64,000 nucleotides of DNA from Doris montereyensis. Its lineage: Eukaryota > Mollusca > Gastropoda > Nudibranchia > Dorididae. Below are positions 57,899 through 64,000 of this stretch, piece after piece. Position numbers and translations under genes: made by a program. Location of the stretch: contig JAXRKP010000957.1 in assembly GCA_037039925.1 (NCBI GenBank), positions 120,001-184,000 of the forward strand. The letters run 5' to 3'. Every line of letters begins with the position of its first letter. The stretch's first letter is position 1. The notes beneath the pieces are model-generated. The model saw nothing but the letters and a program-made list of their open reading frames with translations. It searched no databases and had not been told where the DNA came from.

Positions 57899-60800
57899 AG
57901 CATACAAACAAATTGTCTATTTAGTGCATCACACTTACATGCTGATAGTATTCCATACAAACAAATTGTATATTTAGTGCATAATACTTACTTTTCATAG
58001 TATTCCATACAAACAGATTGTCTATTTAGTGCATCATACTCAGATCACACTTACATTCTGATAGAATTCCATACAAACAAATTGTCTATTTAGTGCATCA
58101 CACTTACATGCTGATAGTATTCCATACAAACAAATTGTATATTTAGTGCATAATACTTACTTTTCATAGTATTCCATACAAACAGATTGTCTATTTAGTG
58201 CATCATACTCAGATCACACTTACATTCTGATAGAATTCCATATAAACAAATTGTCTATTTAGTGCATCATACTCAGATCACACTTACATTCTGATAGTGG
58301 TATTCCATACAAACAAGTTGTCTATTTAGTGCATCACACTTACATTCTGATAGTAGTATTCCATACAAACAAATTGTCTAGTAAGTGCATCATACTTACA
58401 TTCTGATAGTATTCCATACAAACAAGTTGTCTATTAAGTGCATCACACTTACATTCTGATAGTATTCCATACAAACAAGTTGTCTATTTAGTGCATCACA
58501 CTTACATTCTGATAGTATTCCATACAAACAAATTGTCTATTTAGTGCATCACACTTACATTATGACAGTATTCCATACAAACAAGTTGTCTATTTAGTGC
58601 ATCACACTTACATTCTGATAGTATTCCATACAAACAAATTGTCTATTTAGTGCATCACACTTACATTCTGATAGTATTCCATACAAACAAGTTGTCTATT
58701 TAGTGCATCACACTTACATTCTGATAGTATTCCATACAAACAAATTGTCTATTTAGTGCATCACACTTACATTATGACAGTATTCCATACAAACAAGTTG
58801 TCTATTTAGTGCATCACACTTACATTCTGATAGTAGTATTCCATACAAACAAGTTGTCTATTTAGTGCATCACACTTACATTCTGATAGTAGTATTCCAT
58901 ACAAACAAGTTGTCTATTTAGTGCATCACACTTACATTCTGATAGTAGTATTCCATACAAACAAGTTGTCTATTTAGTGCATCACACTTACATTCTGATA
59001 GTAGTATTCCATACAAACAAGTTGTCTATTAAGTGCATCACACTTACATTATGACAGTATTCCATACAAACAAATTGTCTATTTAGTGCATCATACTTAC
59101 ATTATAATGAAATTGTCTATTTAGTGCATCATACTTACATTCTGGTAGTATTCCATACAAACAAATTGTCTGTTTAGTGCATCATACTTACATTCTGGTA
59201 GCAAGCATTCAATACAAACAAACTGTCTTTTTTAGTGCAGTGCATCATACTCACACTCACATTAAGACAGTATTCCATACAAAGAAATTGTCTATTTAGT
59301 GCACCATACTCACATGACGGTATTCCATACAATGAAATTGTCTATTTAGTGCACCATACTCACATGACAGTATTCCATACAAAGAAATTGTCTATTTAGT
59401 GCACCATACTCACATGACGGTATTCCATACAATGAAATTGTCTATTTAGTGCACCATACTCACATTATGACAGTATTCCATACAAAGAAATTGTCTATTT
59501 AGTGCACCATACTCACATTATGACAGTATTCCATACAAAGAAATTGTCTATTTAGTGCACCATACTCACATGACAGTATTCCATACAAAGAAATTGTCTA
59601 TTTAGTACATCATACTCACATTATGACAGTATTCCATACAAAGAAATTGTCTATTTAGTGCACCATACTCACATGACAGTATTCCATACAATGAAATTGT
59701 CTATTTAGTACATCACACTCACATTATGACAGTATTCCATACAAAGAAATTGTCTATTTAGTACATCATACTCACATTATGACAGTATTCCATACAAAGA
59801 AATTGTCTATTTAGTGCACCATACTCACATGACAGTATTCCATACAATGAAATTGTCTATTTAGTACATCACACTCACATTATGACAGTATTCCATACAA
59901 AGAAATTGTCTATTTAGTACATCATACTCACATTATGACAGTATTCCATACAATGAAATTGTCTATTTAGTACATCATACTCACATTATAACAGTATTCC
60001 ATACAATGAAATTGTCTATTTAGTACATCATACTCACATGACAGTATTCCATACAATGAAATTGTCTATTTAGTACATCATACTCACATGACAGTATTCC
60101 ATACAATGAAATTGTCTATTTAGTACATCATACTCACATTATGACAGTATTCCATACAATGAAATTGTCTATTTAGTACATCATACTCACATTATAACAG
60201 TATTCCATACAATGAAATTGTCTATTTAGTACATCATACTCACATGACAGTATTCCATACAATGAAATTGTCTATTTAGTACATCATACTCACATGACAG
60301 TATTCCATACAATGAAATTGTCTATTTAGTACATCATACTCACATTATAACAGTATTCCATACAATGAAATTGTCTATTTAGTACACCATACTCACATTA
60401 TAACAGTATTCCATACAATGAAATTGTCTATTTAGTACATCATACTCACATTATAACAGTATTCCATACAAAGAAATTGTCTATTTAGTACATCATACTC
60501 ACATTGTGACAGTATTCCATACAATGAAATTGTCTATTTAGTACATCATACTCACATTATAACAGTATTCCATACAATGAAATTGTCTATTTAGTACATC
60601 ATACTCACATTATAACAGTATTCCATACAATGAAATTGTCTATTTAGTACATCATACTCACATTATAACAGTATTCCATACAATGAAATTGTCTATTTAG
60701 TACACCATACTCACATTATAACAGTATTCCATACAATGAAATTGTCTATTTAGTACATCATACTCACATTATAACAGTATTCCATACAATGAAATTGTCT

Positions 60801-61838
60801 ATTTAGTACATCATACTCACATTATAACAGTATTAACAGTATTCCATACAAAAAAATTGTCTATTTAGTACATCATACTCACATTATAACAGTATTCCAT
60901 ACAATGAAATTGTCTATTTAGTACATCATACTCACATTATAACAGTATTCCATACAATGAAATTGTCTATTTAGTACATCATACTCACATTGTGACAGTA
61001 TTCCATACAATGAAATTGTCTATTTAGTACATCATACTCACATTATAACAGTATTCCATACAATGAAATTGTCTATTTAGTACATCATACTCACATTATA
61101 ACAGTATTAACAGTATTCCATACAAAAAAATTGTCTATTTAGTACATCATACTCACATGACAGTATTCCATACAATGAAATTGTCTATTTAGTACATCAT
61201 ACTGACATTATGACAGTATTCCATACAAAGAAATTGTCTATTTAGTACATCATACTCACATGACAGTATTCCATACAATGAAATTGTCTATTTAGTACAT
61301 CATACTCACATGACAGTATTCCATACAATGAAATTGTCTATTTAGTACATCATACTCACATTATGACAGTATTCCATACAATGAAATTGTCTATTTAGTA
61401 CATCATACTCACATGACAGTATTCCATACAATGAAATTGTCTATTTAGTACATCATACTCACATTATAACAGTATTCCATACAATGAAATTGTCTATTTA
61501 GTACATCATACTCATGACAGTATTCCATACAATGAAATTGTCTATTTAGTACATCATACTCACATGACAGTATTCCATACAATGAAATTGTCTATTTAGT
61601 ACATCATACTCACATTATAACAGTATTCCATACAATGAAATTGTCTATTTAGTACATCATACTCACATTGTGACAGTATTCCATACAAAGAAATTGTCTA
61701 TTTAGTACATCATACTCACATTATGACAGTATTCCATACAATGAAATTGTCTATTTAGTACATCATACTCACATTATAACAGTATTCCATACAAAGAAAT
61801 TGTCTATTTAGTACATCATACTCACATTATGACAGTAG
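57899..61838 (+). repeat. satellite, 50/53/56-bp units, about 75 copies
   Basis: The unit core is attccatacaaacaaattgt followed by ctatttagtgcatcac. Length variants differ by three bases (acattctgatagt against an added agt; acattataacagt against acatgacagt). Zone 1 (to about 59200) has caaacaa(a/g)ttg and gtgcatc. Zone 2 (about 59230-59900) has caaagaaattg and gtgcacc. Zone 3 (to the end) has caatgaaattg and gtacatc. The first 345 bp are two copies of a three-unit, about 172-bp higher-order block. Confidence 0.96.
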
Positions 61839-61839
61839 T

Positions 61840-62287
61840 CCTCTCTGCTTAAAGTCAGTAACACATCTGTCGCATGACTCCAATTAGAAACAATAAGCCT
61901 ATCTGAACGTGAAGGTGAAGGTCACAGTATAACCCCAAACCATGCCCCTGTTTGTTCTCAAACACATGCTTACACTTACAATGACGAATCCACGTGTGCA
62001 GAATGAAGACCTCAATAGGAGCCCATAACTAGAGTGTGTATAGTGTATATTTTTCTCGGGAACTTCTTTTAGTATTAGTAGGCCTTCTGCACTTAACAGT
62101 TACCTTATTGTGCGAGACCCGCCAATGAACTTTGATCTTAAGTAACCATTTAGTCAGTTTGTCTTTTCAGGTTATGCATCGAAGATCGTGACTCAAGAGA
62201 CATGTGACTGTGAGGGTAAGAGCAAACGAGATTGAATTTAGTTTGGTGGTAACAACATTAAATGTCAAACTCAAATGCAGTAATAAG

Positions 62288-62319
<32 letters not shown>

Positions 62320-63000
62320 CCTGAGGAAAGTGGGGAGAGAAATCGACAGACACAGATACAGATCGACAGACAGACATATATATAATGATGTTATTTGATG
62401 GAGGAAAAAATTTACAAGACAACAATGTACACAATAATGTGTTCATATTGGTAGTTAATTAACTACCACAGAGTAATAGTAATAGTAACTTACATGATTG
62501 TACCTTAAAGAACTATTATTTATACCTTTGTGTTTCTGTGCTTCACTGTGTTGAGGAAACTCACTTGTTTAATGAATTACCTGTTTTGTGAAGCCAAAAT
62601 GACAGCTATTGTTAATAAAGGAAGGCACATTATATTTTACAGATTTAACTTTCAAACACGTAATTAAATTATGTTGATTAAATCTTGTTGAACTTCTCAA
62701 GTTCATCATTTGAAGTGTGGATAGGTCAGCCGAGTGCTTTACGCGCGAATTGATTGAACCAATAATAAATTCAATGAATACTGATTCTAATTATATGTTT
62801 GCCTGTCTTTATCTTTGCTACTGTGTTCGCCTATTACTGTATCATTCTGTATGTTGTTTTGTATGTTTTGCTGACCTCATGTGCACTGTACATGTATCAT
62901 GTATTTGTTTGTGAAAAGCTGAGGCTGTCTCATCCAAATCCAAGTTTCTGAACACGTTCAAGTCTGTGAAGGTTAAAACTTGGCAAGAAAATCTCTGGAT
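61840..63000. other. no gene seen; short (CA)n at 62294-62320
   Basis: Unique-looking AT-rich sequence between two satellites. It contains a CA microsatellite followed by (GACA)-like repeats near 62345-62375, and no conserved frame. Confidence 0.4.
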
Positions 63001-63004
63001 TAGT

Positions 63005-63683
63005 GTGTCAAACACGTCTTTCTATCGATGTGATTCACACTGAAGTGAAAGGCATAGCAATACAAAGTGTATTGAAAACTACACTGTTTTACAGCTCAAA
63101 ATAACTATACAAGGCGTAATGCCTAGCTTCCTATTTCAGTGTCAAACACGTCTTTCTCTCGATGTGATTCACACTTGAAGTGAAAGGCATAGCAATACAA
63201 AGTGTATTGAAAACTACACTGTTTTACAGCTCAAAATAACTATACAAGGCGTAATGCCTAGCTTCCTATTTCAGTGTCAAACACGTCTTTCTATCGATGT
63301 GATTCACACTTGAAGTGAAAGGCATAGCAATACAAAGTGTATTGAAAACTACACTGTTTTACAGCTCAAAATAACTATACAAGGCGTAATGCCTAGCTTC
63401 CTATTTCAGTGTCAAACACGTCTTTCTATCGATGTGATTCACACTGAAGTGAAAGGCATAGCAATACAAAGTGTATTGAAAACTACACTGTTTTACAGCT
63501 CAAAATAACTATACAAGGCGTAATGCCTAGCTTCCTATTTCAGTGTCAAACACGTCTTTCTCTCGATGTGATTCACACTTGAAGTGAAAGGCATAGCAAT
63601 ACAAAGTGTATTGAAAACTACACTGTTTTACAGCTCAAAATAACTATACAAGGCGTAATGCCTAGCTTCCTATTTCAGTGTCA
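63005..63683 (+). repeat. 134/135-bp tandem repeat, five copies
   Basis: Units start at 63005, 63139, 63274, 63409 and 63543, and begin gtgtcaaacacgtctttct. Copies are nearly identical; they differ mainly by cacactgaag/cacacttgaag and by tatcgatg/tctcgatg. The unit contains the inverted repeat caatac...gtattg. The high identity suggests recent amplification or gene conversion. Confidence 0.96.
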
Positions 63684-63867
63684 GGGTGACACCAACGGCC
63701 AACGCACACCTGCATAGCTTAGTTTTTAAACTGTTAATACATAATTTACAATGTATTGCATTTTAACGTGACCCGTAAGCTTTTAAAAGTATACATGAAA
63801 AGAATCCACCCTCGCGCCAAAACGACAGCCAAGTCATGAATTTAAAAAAGTGTTTCTTAGATGTGGA

Positions 63868-63972
63868 TGATTAGCGGGGGGGGGGGGGGGGGCGCTATTT
63901 CTTTAATCCTGCTCTTTCATCTTGCTGTTTACTCTTAATTCATAATCATACAGACGTCATCGCATAGACAGC
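63868..63972 (-). repeat. dispersed 125-bp repeat, partial copy after a G-run
   Basis: After a run of about 17 G (63876-63892) comes cgctatttctttaatcctgc, catcttgctgtttactctta and attcataatcatacagacg. This matches the reverse complement of the family in reduced form. A (GT)n tract and another G-run finish the window. Confidence 0.55.
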
Positions 63973-64000
63973 CTGTGTGTGTGTGTGTGTGGGGGGGGGG

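Overview
The window is eukaryotic DNA from an animal: AT-rich, intron-rich, and full of microsatellites, SINEs, non-LTR retrotransposons and DNA-transposon remnants. Three conserved metazoan genes can be read exon by exon. The mix of RTE-like LINEs, tRNA-derived SINEs, long (GA)n/(AT)n tracts and a TRPN channel gene suits a lophotrochozoan, most likely a gastropod mollusc. That taxon is an inference, not a demonstrated fact.

Layout. (1) About 1-19.5 kb, + strand: the 3' two thirds of a TRPN/NompC mechanosensory channel gene. Eleven exons carry about 14 ankyrin repeats; they are followed by exons for the linker, pre-S1, S1-S6, pore and TRP domain. Introns hold a pogo-like MITE, a SINE, a 48-bp tandem array and an antisense 2.35-kb RTE LINE. 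(2) About 20-35 kb: no conserved gene seen. It holds a 61-bp satellite, a truncated LINE, (GA)n tracts, a 42-bp array and a hAT element with a broken BED-like zinc-finger ORF. (3) About 35.4-39.6 kb, - strand: a five-exon inositol hexakisphosphate kinase (IP6K). (4) About 39.6-44.8 kb: intergenic, with two inverted-repeat structures and many TAGATCTA motifs. (5) 44.9-55.7 kb, + strand: a complete five-exon MPV17-like gene (206 codons, MPV17L2 type) whose second intron holds a 3.3-kb RTE LINE with a perfect 12-bp target-site duplication. Its fourth intron holds a hAT-type MITE. (6) 57.9-61.8 kb: a satellite of about 75 copies with 50/53/56-bp units in compositional zones, then five copies of a 134/135-bp repeat at 63.0-63.7 kb.

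The genes are functionally unrelated: a mechanotransduction channel, a cytosolic/nuclear inositol pyrophosphate kinase, and a mitochondrial inner-membrane family protein. No operon-like or defence system was found. The most striking signals are: many single-base, mostly homopolymer, frameshifts in TRPN and IP6K with otherwise intact splice sites, probably consensus errors; a dispersed repeat of about 125 bp present nine times; a LINE family with tandem 5'-UTR monomers; a palindrome with arms of about 127 bp; and a zoned satellite.
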